From Salinispora fenicalii (lineage in GTDB: Bacteria > Actinomycetota > Actinomycetes > Mycobacteriales > Micromonosporaceae), in the NCBI RefSeq assembly GCF_000514815.1, contig NZ_KI911471.1, positions 62,001 to 126,000 on the forward strand: a DNA stretch of 64,000 nt, given 5' to 3'. The translations under genes were made by a program, and so were the position numbers. Under the pieces are notes generated by a model. It was not told where the DNA came from, did no database searches, and saw only the letters and a list, made by a program, of their open reading frames with translations. Numbering within the stretch: the stretch's first letter is position 1; every line of letters starts with the position of its first letter. This document shows, piece by piece, positions 17,314 to 26,601 of this stretch.

Positions 17314-18526
17314 CCGCCTCCCTCGCCTTGGCCTCGTTGCGCAGCTGCTCCTCGTAGGTTTCCGCGAAGGCGGACTCCCCCTCCTTGTTGATCGCGACGA
17401 AGAAGAGCCACTTTCCCGGCGGCGGATCCATGGCGCCTTCCATCGCCAACTGGCCCGGGTTGTTGATCGGCGTGGGGATCAGACCCTTGAGCTGACGGCT
17501 GTACGGGCTCTCCGTATCGAGCAGCTCATCCCGCGTCATCTCGGCCGAGGTTTTGGTCTCCTTGCCGGTCAACTCCAGGTGGTAGTTGACCGTGACGTCC
17601 ATCTGCAGGCAGTTACACGGGAAGTCGCCGTAAACCCGGTTGTAGGCGACGCGGGCGACCTTGCCGAGGTCCTCCGGAGTACCCGCTTCGGCTTGGGCGA
17701 GCGACGCGACGATCAGCGCCTCGTACGGCGCGATCTGACGTTCGTTCTGCACCCGGTCGACGAACTCCAACTCCTCGGCGACAGCGAGGAACCGCTCCAC
17801 CATCAACGCGAGAATCGACTCAGCCGTGGGGTCCGGGGGAAACTCGTAGGTGTCGGGGAAGAGAAAGCCCTCGATTGACGGCTTGACCGTCCGGTCATCC
17901 GTCCGCTTGAACCACCACTCCGGGACCCCGAGCGCGAGCGGATCCTTCGCCGCCGCCTCGAATTCCTCAGCCGGGATCTCGGTCTCTTCGGCGAGCAGCT
18001 TGTAGATGTTCTTCGCCGTCCGCCCCTCGGGGACAGTGACCCCGTTAACAATCCGATTCTTCGGGTCCAGCATCGCGGCCACGGCGTACTCGCCACTCAT
18101 CTGCTTACGCAATTCGTACTGGCCGGGCTGAATGCTCTTGCTCTGGCTGTTATCCTCCGCCGCATTGATGAACGCCTTGGTGCTCTTGATGACCCCGGCC
18201 TCGTAAAGTGTGACCGCGATAGCGGCGATCGGGGCCCCCTCTGGGATCTCGACCGTCACCGCCTCAGTCCCGGCGCCATCGTAGTCGGGCGTGCCGAGAA
18301 AATTCTGAATCCGGTCAAAGCCGTAGAACGCGCCACCGCCGAGGCCACCGAGCAGAGTCAGGGTCAGCAGCAGGGCCAACACGGTCTTGCCGCGCCCGCC
18401 GCCTGAGCCGCGCCTGCCGCCTGAGCCGCGCTCTCGCTGGCGCTGACGCTTACGCACGTAGCCGCGCCGATGCCGGCCCTTCTCTCCCCGATCGGTGTCG
18501 AACTCAGGGTCCAGATCCTCGATCAT
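17303..18526 (-). CDS. mltG: Endolytic murein transglycosylase MltG (YceG)
   Basis: 407 residues. A basic, Arg/Gly-rich cytoplasmic tail (RKRQRQRERGSGGRRGSGG) is followed by one membrane helix (about 50-72) and an extracytoplasmic YceG domain. Catalytic-site region ALIVASLAQAEAGTPEDLGKVARVAYNRV carries the Glu aligned with that of E. coli MltG. It cuts nascent glycan strands and is thought to set their length. The ATG overlaps the ruvX stop (ATGA). Confidence 0.92.
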   Translation of the reverse strand: MIEDLDPEFDTDRGEKGRHRRGYVRKRQRQRERGSGGRRGSGGGRGKTVLALLLTLTLLGGLGGGAFYGFDRIQNFLGTPDYDGAGTEAVTVEIPEGAPIAAIAVTLYEAGVIKSTKAFINAAEDNSQSKSIQPGQYELRKQMSGEYAVAAMLDPKNRIVNGVTVPEGRTAKNIYKLLAEETEIPAEEFEAAAKDPLALGVPEWWFKRTDDRTVKPSIEGFLFPDTYEFPPDPTAESILALMVERFLAVAEELEFVDRVQNERQIAPYEALIVASLAQAEAGTPEDLGKVARVAYNRVYGDFPCNCLQMDVTVNYHLELTGKETKTSAEMTRDELLDTESPYSRQLKGLIPTPINNPGQLAMEGAMDPPPGKWLFFVAINKEGESAFAETYEEQLRNEAKAREAGVI

Positions 18527-18984
18527 TGCATCCGCCTCCGCTGCGCATCGAGCCAGCTCTGCAGGATTTCCACCGCGGCCGCCTGGTCCACCACCGCCCG
18601 CTGCCGCCGCCCCCGAACGCCACGCTCAGCAAGCCTACGACTTGCCACCACCGTCGACATCCGCTCGTCGGCGAGCGTCACCGGCACAGGCGAAATCACC
18701 TCGACCAAACGGCCGACATAGGCCTGCACGTGTACGGCGGCGGGGCCCTGCCGACCGGCGAGATTCACCGGCAGGCCAACCACCACCTCGACCGCCTCAT
18801 GTTCGGTCACCAGCGCGGCCAGCTCGGCCATGTCGCTGGGGGTCGCCTCCGGCGCGGCGGTGCGATCCCGGGCGAGGGTGACCAGCGGGGTAGCCAGGAC
18901 GCCGTGTGGGTCGGACCGAGCCACACCAACCCGAACCTGTCCGACATCCACCCCGAGGCGTACGCCCCGGGACCACTGCGTCAC
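18523..18984 (-). CDS. ruvX: Putative pre-16S rRNA nuclease / Holliday junction resolvase-like YqgF
   Basis: 153 residues with the RNase H-like fold: GVRLGVDVGQVRVGVARSD (first Asp), VVVGLPVNLAGRQG, and the C-terminal DQAAAVEILQSWLD with the second acidic residue. In E. coli, YqgF matures the 16S rRNA 5' end. The GTG start at 18984 is set by an exceptionally complete ribosome site. It is coupled to mltG downstream. Confidence 0.9.
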   Translation of the reverse strand: MTQWSRGVRLGVDVGQVRVGVARSDPHGVLATPLVTLARDRTAAPEATPSDMAELAALVTEHEAVEVVVGLPVNLAGRQGPAAVHVQAYVGRLVEVISPVPVTLADERMSTVVASRRLAERGVRGRRQRAVVDQAAAVEILQSWLDAQRRRMQ

Positions 18985-18988
18985 GAAT

Positions 18989-19000
18989 GGTCACCTCCTT
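18989..19000 (-). promoter_or_regulatory. Near-perfect Shine-Dalgarno of ruvX
   Basis: On the minus strand it reads AAGGAGGTGACC, differing by one base from the full complement of the 16S rRNA 3' tail (AAGGAGGTGATC). The AAGGAGG core ends nine bases before the GTG at 18984, which fixes the start of ruvX. Confidence 0.75.
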
Positions 19001-19048
19001 GGGAGAACGAACGGGCTGCACCTGCGGCACCGGGTATCCCCCGGCACC

Positions 19049-21727
19049 CTACGCCCCAGCGATGGCATTCTCGACAGTCCGGAGCAACCCCGGCGCCTCC
19101 GCCGCCGGCAGGCCGCCCCCCTGGGCCAACTCGGGGCTGCCCCCACCCCGCCCGGCGAAGGCTACCTTGACCAGATCCGCCGCCGACAGCCCCTGACTCC
19201 GGGCGGCTGGGTTGACCGCCACCACCAGCGAAGCCTTGCCGTTCGCCCGGGCCGCCACCGCGACCACCGCGGGACGCGCCGGGTCAATCCGGCTTCGGAT
19301 CTCCAGCGCGAGGGTCCGCACATCATTGCCGGCCGCGCCCTCGGGCGCCTCGGTCCCGACGTACGCCACCCCACGTACCTCGCTCGCCTGGGCGGCGAGG
19401 GCTGCCGCGCCACCGAGTACCAGCTGCGCGCGCAGCTTCTCCAACTCCTTCTCGGCGTCACGCAGCTGGGTAACGGTCTGCTCCACCCGCTCCGCGACCT
19501 GGTCGGATGGCACCCGGTACAGCTCGGCGAGGCGGGCCACGAGCAGGTGCTCGCGGGCAAGGAAGTTGAACGCGTCAATCCCGACCAACGCCTCGACCCG
19601 GCGAACTCCGGATCCGATCGATGACTCAGAGAGAATCTTCACCAGGCCGAGCTGGCCAGAGCGACCCACGTGGGTACCACCGCACAGCTCTCGCGCGTAG
19701 TCACCGACCTCGACGACTCGTACCTGCTCGCCGTACTTCTCGCCGAAGAGCGCCATCGCACCGATCCGCCGCGCCTCGGCCAGCGAAGTGACGAACGCAC
19801 GCACCTCCAGGTCGGCCAGGAGCGCCTCGTTGACCTGCTGTTCCACATCCCGCAAGACGCTCGGCGCCACCCCGGTCGGGGTGTTGAAGTCGAAGCGGAG
19901 CCGCCCCGGTGCATTCAGCGAGCCGGCCTGGGTGGCGGACTCACCGAGGAAGTTGCGCATGGTCTGGTGCACGAGGTGAGTCGCGGTGTGCGACCGGGAA
20001 ATCGCCCGCCGGCGATCGGTGTCGATCTCGGCGAAGCCGGTCTCGCCCACACGCACCTCGCCCCGCAGCACCCGGGCCCGGTGGACGATCAACCCCGGCA
20101 CCGGCTGCTGTACGTCGAGGACCTCCACCTGCCCTCCACCGACGGTGATCACACCGAGATCCGGCTGCTGACCACCACCCTCGGCGTAGAACGGGGTGGT
20201 GTCGAGGACCAGCTCGACCGTCTCGCCCTCCACCGCCGCGGCGTGCGGGCTGGCCGCGCCGAGCACCGCCCGCACCGTCGACTCGCGGGAAACCTCCTGG
20301 TAGCCGGTGAAGGTGACCGGGCCACCCTCATCCAGCACCGTCCGGTACGCGGACAGGTCCACGTGCCCCGTCTTGCGGGCCTGCGCGTCGGCCTTAGCCC
20401 GCGCCCGCTGGTCGGCCATCAGCCGACGGAAGCCCTCGGCATCGACCTGCAGACCCTGCTCGCTGGCGATCTCCAGAGTCAGGTCGATCGGGAAGCCGTA
20501 CGTGTCGTGCAGCTGAAACGCCTTCGCGCCGGAGATCGCCCGCCGGCCCGCGGTGCGGGTCTCAGCGATGGCGGTGTCCAGGATCGTGGTGCCGGCGCGC
20601 AGCGTGGACAGGAACGCGTCCTCCTCCGCGTACGCGTAGTCGGCGATCCGGCCGAAGTCCGTCGCCAGTTCCGGGTACGACGGGGCCATGCAGTCGCGAG
20701 CCACCGGCAGCAGCTCGGGCATCGCCCGTTCCTGCCAGCCCAACAGCCGAATCGAGCGGATCGCCCGGCGCATGATGCGGCGCAGCACGTAGCCCCGCCC
20801 CTCATTACTCGGGGTTACCCCGTCCCCGATCAGCATCAGTGCGGTGCGGACATGGTCGGCAACGACCCGCAACCGGACATCGTCCGGGTGTGACTCGCTA
20901 GCGACCTGACTGGAGTGCGCGCCATACCGCTTGCCGGTCAGCTCGGCAGCTTTGGCCAGGATCGGCCGTACCTCGTCGATCTCGTAGAGGTTGTCCACGC
21001 CCTGGAGGATGGAGGCCATCCGCTCCAGGCCCATCCCGGTGTCGATATTCTTCGCCGGCAGGTCGCCGAGGATCGGGTAGTCCTCCTTGCCGATGCCCGG
21101 CCCCCGCTCGAACTGCATGAAGACGAGGTTCCAGAACTCCACGTAGCGGTCCTCGTCCACCGCCGGGCCACCCTCCGGGCCGTACGCGGGACCGCGGTCG
21201 TAGAACAGCTCGGAGCACGGCCCGCACGGGCCGGGGATGCCCATCGACCAGAAGTTGTCGGCCTTGCCGCGACGTACGATCCGATCCGCCGGCACCCCGA
21301 CGGACCGCCAGATCCCGAACGCCTCATCGTCGTCGTGGTAGACCGTCGGCCAGATCCGCTCCGGGTCGAGTCCGAGCCCCCCGGCGCCAACCGGCTTGGT
21401 GGACAGATCCCAGGCCAGCCGGATCGCCTCGTCCTTGAAGTAGTCCCCGAACGAGAAGTTGCCGTTCATCTGGAAGAACGTGCCGTGCCGGCTGGTCTTG
21501 CCCACCTCGTCGATATCCGGCGTACGGAGGCACTTCTGCACGCTGACGGCCCGCTTGTAGGGCGCGGTCTGCTGCCCCAGAAAGTAGGGGACGAACTGCA
21601 TCATGCCGGCGGCGACGAACAGTAGGTTCGGGTCGCTGATCGCGGGCAGCGGAGCGGACGGCACCACGGTGTGACCATTCGCCTCGAAGTGCGCGAGGTA
21701 CCGCCGCCTGATCTCCGCCGTCTTCAT
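19049..21727 (-). CDS. alaS: Alanyl-tRNA synthetase
   Basis: 892 residues, the usual bacterial length. The N-terminal class II catalytic core begins MKTAEIRRRYLAHFEANGH. The editing domain has HTATHLVH near residue 580 and CGGTH near 680 (zinc/editing ligands). A C-Ala domain rich in glycine follows at about 770-892. It charges tRNA-Ala in the cytoplasm. The ATG overlaps the stop of the small DUF6167-like gene upstream by four bases. Confidence 0.97.
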   Translation of the reverse strand: MKTAEIRRRYLAHFEANGHTVVPSAPLPAISDPNLLFVAAGMMQFVPYFLGQQTAPYKRAVSVQKCLRTPDIDEVGKTSRHGTFFQMNGNFSFGDYFKDEAIRLAWDLSTKPVGAGGLGLDPERIWPTVYHDDDEAFGIWRSVGVPADRIVRRGKADNFWSMGIPGPCGPCSELFYDRGPAYGPEGGPAVDEDRYVEFWNLVFMQFERGPGIGKEDYPILGDLPAKNIDTGMGLERMASILQGVDNLYEIDEVRPILAKAAELTGKRYGAHSSQVASESHPDDVRLRVVADHVRTALMLIGDGVTPSNEGRGYVLRRIMRRAIRSIRLLGWQERAMPELLPVARDCMAPSYPELATDFGRIADYAYAEEDAFLSTLRAGTTILDTAIAETRTAGRRAISGAKAFQLHDTYGFPIDLTLEIASEQGLQVDAEGFRRLMADQRARAKADAQARKTGHVDLSAYRTVLDEGGPVTFTGYQEVSRESTVRAVLGAASPHAAAVEGETVELVLDTTPFYAEGGGQQPDLGVITVGGGQVEVLDVQQPVPGLIVHRARVLRGEVRVGETGFAEIDTDRRRAISRSHTATHLVHQTMRNFLGESATQAGSLNAPGRLRFDFNTPTGVAPSVLRDVEQQVNEALLADLEVRAFVTSLAEARRIGAMALFGEKYGEQVRVVEVGDYARELCGGTHVGRSGQLGLVKILSESSIGSGVRRVEALVGIDAFNFLAREHLLVARLAELYRVPSDQVAERVEQTVTQLRDAEKELEKLRAQLVLGGAAALAAQASEVRGVAYVGTEAPEGAAGNDVRTLALEIRSRIDPARPAVVAVAARANGKASLVVAVNPAARSQGLSAADLVKVAFAGRGGGSPELAQGGGLPAAEAPGLLRTVENAIAGA

Positions 21728-22029
21728 CGCTGGTGCTCCTCCGGGAAAGTCTCTCGGTCGCCGGTGAGCGGATATCCCCGCAGGTCGGCGACAGTGTCGT
21801 CGAACGCCTCGCCGCGGGCGAAGGCCTCGTGAATCTCCTGCTCGCGCTCGGCCATTCCGATCCGGACGTCCGACACGAAGCTACGTACCGACTCGGCCAG
21901 GCCGCCAGCGGATTCGGATAGCCCGCCGGCGATCCCGGCCGGCGTGTAGGCCTGGGCCGTCCGGGTGGCCTTGCGGACCACCAGCACGCCTACGGCCAGC
22001 CCGATGCCCAGCCAGAACAACCGCCTCAT
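21724..22029 (-). CDS. Small membrane-anchored protein, DUF6167-like
   Basis: 101 residues with an N-terminal helix (LFWLGIGLAVGVLVVRKA) and a charged helical tail (VRIGMAEREQEIHEAFARG). In actinobacteria such a protein commonly sits just before alaS, as here, with a four-base overlap. Function is not known; the family name is from recall. Confidence 0.75.
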   Translation of the reverse strand: MRRLFWLGIGLAVGVLVVRKATRTAQAYTPAGIAGGLSESAGGLAESVRSFVSDVRIGMAEREQEIHEAFARGEAFDDTVADLRGYPLTGDRETFPEEHQR

Positions 22030-22059
22030 GCTCTCCCCCTCCTGCGCACCCGGCGCTGC

Positions 22060-22536
22060 TCAGCGGCGACCGCGCCGGCGGCCTCGCTGTTGCTGCTTGA
22101 TGGTGTCCCGCACCTCACGTTCGGTCTCCGCATGCCGGCGGGCGGCCGTGGCCCGGCGCACGCCGTAGCCGAAGGCAGCCACTTTGACCAGCGGGCTCGC
22201 AGCGGCAGCGGAGACGATCGTGGCAAGGTTGGCGACGTTGGCGGTGATGTTCTGCGCGTGGTTGGTCATGGTATCGACCTTGGCGAGCTGGAGGTTCACC
22301 CCGTCCAACGAAGTCTGCACCTGATCCAACGCGGTGTTGACGTTCTTCACCGTGGTATTGACCTCACTGAGCAGCGGCGCTGTCCGGTCATTGACGTCAT
22401 TGATCATCCGGGTGGCCGCGTCAACCGTGTGCCGCAGCCGCAGGATCGGCAACACCAGGATCAACACCAGCATCGCGAACGCGATCGCCGCGATCAGCGC
22501 CGCGACTTCACCAAGGTCCACGCCTGTCCTCCTCAA
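22060..22536 (-). CDS. DUF948 membrane protein
   Basis: 158 residues: one N-terminal helix (VAALIAAIAFAMLVLILVLPIL), then a heptad-rich, Asn/Val-rich coiled coil (VNDRTAPLLSEVNTTVKNVN), then a basic Arg/Gln tail. This is the layout of DUF948 (YtxG-like) proteins. It is 30 bases upstream of the DUF6167-like gene and probably in one transcript with it and alaS. Confidence 0.78.
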   Translation of the reverse strand: MRRTGVDLGEVAALIAAIAFAMLVLILVLPILRLRHTVDAATRMINDVNDRTAPLLSEVNTTVKNVNTALDQVQTSLDGVNLQLAKVDTMTNHAQNITANVANLATIVSAAAASPLVKVAAFGYGVRRATAARRHAETEREVRDTIKQQQRGRRRGRR

Positions 22537-22594
22537 GCCGAATCAACGGGCACCGGACGTTTCCGAGCAAGCCACCATCGTCCCTACGCCCGTG

Positions 22595-22633
22595 CCGCCT
22601 GCCCCCGGCCGCTGGTCGACCGGGGGCAGGCGG
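22595..22633 (-). terminator. Hairpin terminator after proline-rich gene
   Basis: Perfect 14-bp arms 22595-22608 and 22620-22633 (CCGCCTGCCCCCGG and complement) with an 11-base loop, 42 bases past the stop of the gene at 22675. No long T-run follows, as is common in actinomycetes. Confidence 0.65.
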
Positions 22634-22674
22634 GCCTGCCAGCCCAGACCCTACCGTCCGTGATGGAGACCGCC

Positions 22675-24975
22675 TCAGGATGGTGAGGGGGTCAGTTCAC
22701 CAAGCGGGTCCTGGGACAAGGTCGGGAAGGGGTCCTCCCCGGTGAGCGACGGGTCGGTGCTCGGCTGCGGTCGCGTACGGTCATCGTCGATGGCGTTTCG
22801 CACCTTTACTGACACCAACGAGCCGGTGCACTCCTGCGCCTGGGTCGACGGATCCGGGGACGGCACGAGCGCCGGCTCACCGTCGACCGGTGGCGGCACA
22901 CAGGCTGGCTCGCGTACCCACAGATCGAGGGTCAGCTCATCCCGCTGCCAGCAGGTGTAGCTGCCCTTCGCCGGTTGCTCGGGGCAGCGGTCGACCTGCC
23001 ACGGCCGCCAGCCATCCCCGCGCAGCGACGCCTCGTAGGCCTGGGCAGTCTCCTCCGGAGAACGTTCCGACGCCACGGTGCGCTCGCGCAGTCGACAGTC
23101 CAGCAGACACCAAGGACTGCCACTGACATCGTCAACCGTCTCGGTCGCGGCCCAGCTAGGAACCGCCAACTGGTCGAGGGTGTCGAAGACCGGGTCACGG
23201 TTCAGCGTCTGCAGCCCGAAGACGGCCGGGACAACACCGAGCAGCACGATGATGGCCAGCGCCAGGGCTCCGGTCCGGAGCCGTTGCTGCGGTTGCCGGC
23301 GCAGGTACGAGCGGGCTCCGCCGGCCCTGTCCGGTGCCGTGGTGTCGGCTCCCGGTGGTTCTGCCCAGCCATGCGACGACCCGTCCGGCGCGGTGTCCAA
23401 CGACGCAGGCGGGACGCCCGGAGGCGTGGCCCGGGCCGGCTCTCGAGGTGGCGGCAGCGCGCGACCCGACGGTCGCTCGTCCACGCTGGGACGGGGGCCG
23501 ATAGGCCGGGCCGTCCCCGCCGCGGGTCGCGGACCGGCTGGCGCTTCGCCGGGCCGGCCGATGCCGGGCGGCGCCGCCATCCCGGGTGGAACGCCCGGGT
23601 CAACGCCGGGCCGGGCTACGCCGGGGGCCGGAGCTCCGCCCACAGATGGACTTGGTGTGCCGGCCCGGCGCGGGGCGACTGTGCCCGACGGCGGCCTGGC
23701 GGCGGCCCGTGGCGGCGGTTGATCTGGATGGCCCGGACGGACAACGCCCGCGCCGGACGGGGGCGGCTCACCGACAGCGCCGCTCGCGGCGGCGGACGGG
23801 CGGGGCCGCTCGGCAGCCGGTCCAGCGGGCGGGTGTGGCCGCGCGGGGCCAGCCTCCCCCGGGTGTGGACTGGCGGAGTGGGCGCCGCGCGGGCTGCCGG
23901 CGGGTCCGGGCCGCGCTCGCCCGGCGGCGGGACCGTCCCGGGGTGGTTCGGGTGCCGAACGCGGACCGTCCGTGGGTACTCGGCCGTCGGCGGACGGCAC
24001 GCTACGCGGGGCTACCGGCGAACCTGGGGGGACCGCCGGTTGATTCAGGGAACGCAGCGTGGGATCGGTCTGATGGGGCGTACGGCCGGCCTGTCGTAGC
24101 CAGTCGGCGGGCCGCTTCGGTCGAGCTCGCCGCCCCTCGCTGGTGGCCGGGTCGGCGCTGTCGGTTCGCGGGCCCGGGATGTCGGTGTTCACCACGGGCG
24201 TGGCCCGCCCCGGGCCGCCCTCGGGGGCGGACGGGCGGCCCCGCGGTACCACGGTGTCCTCCTCCGGCGTCTCCCGTCGGCCATGCCGGCCGGCGCCACC
24301 GGGTGGCGGGGCGGCACGGTGGCCGGGCGGCCTGCCGCCCTCAGCTGCCGCACGGTGTCCACCTGCGACGGGCGGGATTCCACCGGTCGGCTCGTCGGCC
24401 CGACCGGGGACCGCCGGCGGGGTGCCCGGAACGCCCATCGACTCACCGGCGCTACGTCGTCCGCCCTGGCCGGCCGATGGAGCGCGGCCCGGGTGGGGTG
24501 CAGCGGTGGCCGGAGGGCGGGCCGGCGCTGCCGGGCGACCCTGGCCGACCTCGGAGGTAGGCGGGCCTCCCTGCCCATGGGCCCGCAGGGCCGCTGGGCC
24601 AGGAGGAGCGGGAGGCACAGAAGGGGCCGCGGACCCAGGAAGGGTGGGAGGCCCAGAAGGAGCGGGCCGCCGGTCAGCATCGGAACGCGGACGGGGTGCC
24701 TCGGGCACATCTCGCCGCACGGGCGGTACCGCCCCAGCGCCGCTCGGCCCTAGGTCGGCGCCGGACCGCTGCGGCGGCGTGGCCGGGCCGGGCCCGCCCT
24801 CCGGACCCAGCTCCGCCCGCTGTGCCTTGGCCGTACGCAGGTCGTCGATCCAGCCGAACTCCTCGCCACTGACCGGCTCCCCGGCCGCGGCCTCGGCCTT
24901 CCCCCGCCCCCAGCGGCGCCCCTTGCGCCGCTGGTCGGCGCTCTCCTCGGGCTGGTCCGCCCCTCGCGACCTCAC
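22675..24975 (-). CDS. Long proline/glycine-rich single-pass membrane protein
   Basis: 766 residues; no enzyme family recognised. Residues 1-545 are low-complexity Pro/Ala/Gly/Arg and probably disordered, after a short conserved-looking start (EEFGWIDDLRTAKAQRAELG). One membrane helix (LRTGALALAIIVLLGVVPAVF, about 570-590) follows, then about 170 extracytoplasmic residues with six Cys (SGSPWCLLDCRLRERTVASE, CPEQ, CWQR, ACVPP, ECTGS), perhaps disulfide-bonded. The GTG at 24975 overlaps the rarA stop (GTGA), with GAGGAGGGG upstream. The WIDDLRTAKAQRAE patch resembles N-termini of other actinobacterial membrane proteins and may be a docking motif (inference). Confidence 0.75.
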   Translation of the reverse strand: MRSRGADQPEESADQRRKGRRWGRGKAEAAAGEPVSGEEFGWIDDLRTAKAQRAELGPEGGPGPATPPQRSGADLGPSGAGAVPPVRRDVPEAPRPRSDADRRPAPSGPPTLPGSAAPSVPPAPPGPAALRAHGQGGPPTSEVGQGRPAAPARPPATAAPHPGRAPSAGQGGRRSAGESMGVPGTPPAVPGRADEPTGGIPPVAGGHRAAAEGGRPPGHRAAPPPGGAGRHGRRETPEEDTVVPRGRPSAPEGGPGRATPVVNTDIPGPRTDSADPATSEGRRARPKRPADWLRQAGRTPHQTDPTLRSLNQPAVPPGSPVAPRSVPSADGRVPTDGPRSAPEPPRDGPAAGRARPGPAGSPRGAHSASPHPGEAGPARPHPPAGPAAERPRPSAAASGAVGEPPPSGAGVVRPGHPDQPPPRAAARPPSGTVAPRRAGTPSPSVGGAPAPGVARPGVDPGVPPGMAAPPGIGRPGEAPAGPRPAAGTARPIGPRPSVDERPSGRALPPPREPARATPPGVPPASLDTAPDGSSHGWAEPPGADTTAPDRAGGARSYLRRQPQQRLRTGALALAIIVLLGVVPAVFGLQTLNRDPVFDTLDQLAVPSWAATETVDDVSGSPWCLLDCRLRERTVASERSPEETAQAYEASLRGDGWRPWQVDRCPEQPAKGSYTCWQRDELTLDLWVREPACVPPPVDGEPALVPSPDPSTQAQECTGSLVSVKVRNAIDDDRTRPQPSTDPSLTGEDPFPTLSQDPLGELTPSPS

Positions 24976-26480
24976 TGCTGCCCCTCCTCAGTGGCGTCCA
25001 CGCCACCCTCGTACGCCGCGTCGTCACCCGGTCTTTCGGGTTGGCGGCCGTTGCCCGCCTCAATGCCGCAAGGCGCCGCCGTCGGCCGACGGTCAGCCAC
25101 CGGCGCCGGCCGGCGAATGATCCGGCGCAGCAGCGGCAGCCGGTCGGCGACGGCTCGCTCGGCCCCGTGCTGGCTGGGCTGGTAGTAGTCGGTGCCGACG
25201 AGGTCGTCGGGCACGTACTGCTGGTTGACCACACCCCGCCGGTCGTCGTGGGGATAGCGGTAGCCGGTGCCATGGCCGAGCCCCTTGGCGCCGGAATAGT
25301 GCGCGTCCCGTAGTCCACGCGGCACCGCCCCGCCCCGGCCGGCCCGGACATCGGCGAGGGCCGCCCCGATAGCGGTGGTCGCCGAGTTCGACTTCGGGGC
25401 CGTGGTCAGGTGGATCACCGCCTGGGCGAGGTTGAGCTGGGCCTCCGGCAGGCCGACGTACTCCACCGCGTGGGCGGCGGCGGTGGCCACGCCGAGCGCA
25501 CCCGGATCAGCCATGCCGACGTCCTCGCTCGCGAAGATGACCATCCGTCGGGCGATGAACCGCGGGTCCTCGCCGGCGACCAGCATCCGGGCCAGCCAGT
25601 GCAGCGCCGCGTCCACGTCGGAGCCACGCATGCTCTTGATGAAGGCGCTGGTCACGTCGTAGTGGCTGTCGCCGTCGCGGTCGTAGCGGACGGCGGCACT
25701 GTCCACCGCCTGCTCGGCGGTGGACAGGTCGATGCGGCTGGCGCCGACCGCGGTGGCGGAGGCGGCCGCGGCCTCCAGGGCGGTGAGCGCCTTGCGGACA
25801 TCACCGGCGGCGAGCCGAACCAGATGCTCCTCGGCGTCGGGGGCGAGAGCGGGCGTGCCACCCAGGCCGCGACCGTCGGCGACCGCACGACGGAGCAGAC
25901 TGCGCACCGCGTCGTCGTCCAGCGGCTGCAGGGTGAGGAGCACACACCGAGACAACAGCGGCGAGATGACGGAGAAGTATGGGTTCTCGGTCGTCGCCGC
26001 CAGCAGCGTGACGGTACGGTCCTCGACCGCGGCGAGGAGCGAATCCTGTTGGGTCTTACTGAACCGATGCACCTCATCGATAAAGAGCACGGTCTGCGGT
26101 CCACCGGTGCGACGCTGCCGACGGGCGGCCTCGATGACGGCACGGACGTCCTTCACCCCGGCGTTCAGCGCCGACATCGCCACGAAGCGACGATCGGTGG
26201 CCCCAGCAACCAGGTGCGCAATGGTGGTCTTCCCGCTGCCGGGTGGTCCCCAGAGGATCACCGACATCGGTGCGGCCCCGGAGACGAGTTGGTGTAGCGG
26301 TGCACCGGGGGCACGCAGGTGGTCCTGGCCGATCAGCTCGTCGAGCCCGGTCGGGCGCATCCGGACGGCCAGCGGCGCATCCTCCCCGACCGGCGTGAAC
26401 CCAGCCATGCCGGCAGTACCCGCGGGCGCGACCGCCGCGGCGGCGGGCTCGCCGAAGGAGAAGAGGGCGTCGGGATCCAT
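24972..26480 (-). CDS. rarA: Replication-associated recombination protein A (AAA+ ATPase)
   Basis: About 502 residues, RarA/MgsA/WRNIP1 family, acting at stalled replication forks. LAVRMRPTGLDELIGQDHL leads in; Walker A is LWGPPGSGKTTIAHLVAG, Walker B is TVLFIDEVHRFSKTQQD, sensor 1 is AATTENPYF, and the tetramerisation part contains HDVTSAFIKSMRGSD-like sequence (YDVTSAFIKSMRGSDVDAAL). ATG at 26480 is chosen because the AAA domain follows shortly; the open frame extends upstream without support. The stop overlaps the proline-rich gene. Confidence 0.93.
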   Translation of the reverse strand: MDPDALFSFGEPAAAAVAPAGTAGMAGFTPVGEDAPLAVRMRPTGLDELIGQDHLRAPGAPLHQLVSGAAPMSVILWGPPGSGKTTIAHLVAGATDRRFVAMSALNAGVKDVRAVIEAARRQRRTGGPQTVLFIDEVHRFSKTQQDSLLAAVEDRTVTLLAATTENPYFSVISPLLSRCVLLTLQPLDDDAVRSLLRRAVADGRGLGGTPALAPDAEEHLVRLAAGDVRKALTALEAAAASATAVGASRIDLSTAEQAVDSAAVRYDRDGDSHYDVTSAFIKSMRGSDVDAALHWLARMLVAGEDPRFIARRMVIFASEDVGMADPGALGVATAAAHAVEYVGLPEAQLNLAQAVIHLTTAPKSNSATTAIGAALADVRAGRGGAVPRGLRDAHYSGAKGLGHGTGYRYPHDDRRGVVNQQYVPDDLVGTDYYQPSQHGAERAVADRLPLLRRIIRRPAPVADRRPTAAPCGIEAGNGRQPERPGDDAAYEGGVDATEEGQQ

Positions 26481-26561
26481 CACGGGAACAGTACCGGGCG
26501 CGGCTGGGGTCAACAGAATCAGCGCCGCCGGGCGGAGCTGACCTGTCCCTTGCGGTCCGGC

Positions 26562-26598
26562 CTGTGCCACCGGCCGCGCGGTGCGGCCGGTGGCACAG
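26562..26598 (-). terminator. Strong hairpin between MFS gene and rarA
   Basis: Perfect 16-bp arms 26562-26577 (CTGTGCCACCGGCCGC) and 26583-26598 with a five-base loop, directly past the MFS stop at 26602. It should separate the MFS transcript from rarA. Confidence 0.75.
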
Positions 26599-26601
26599 TC
26601 A

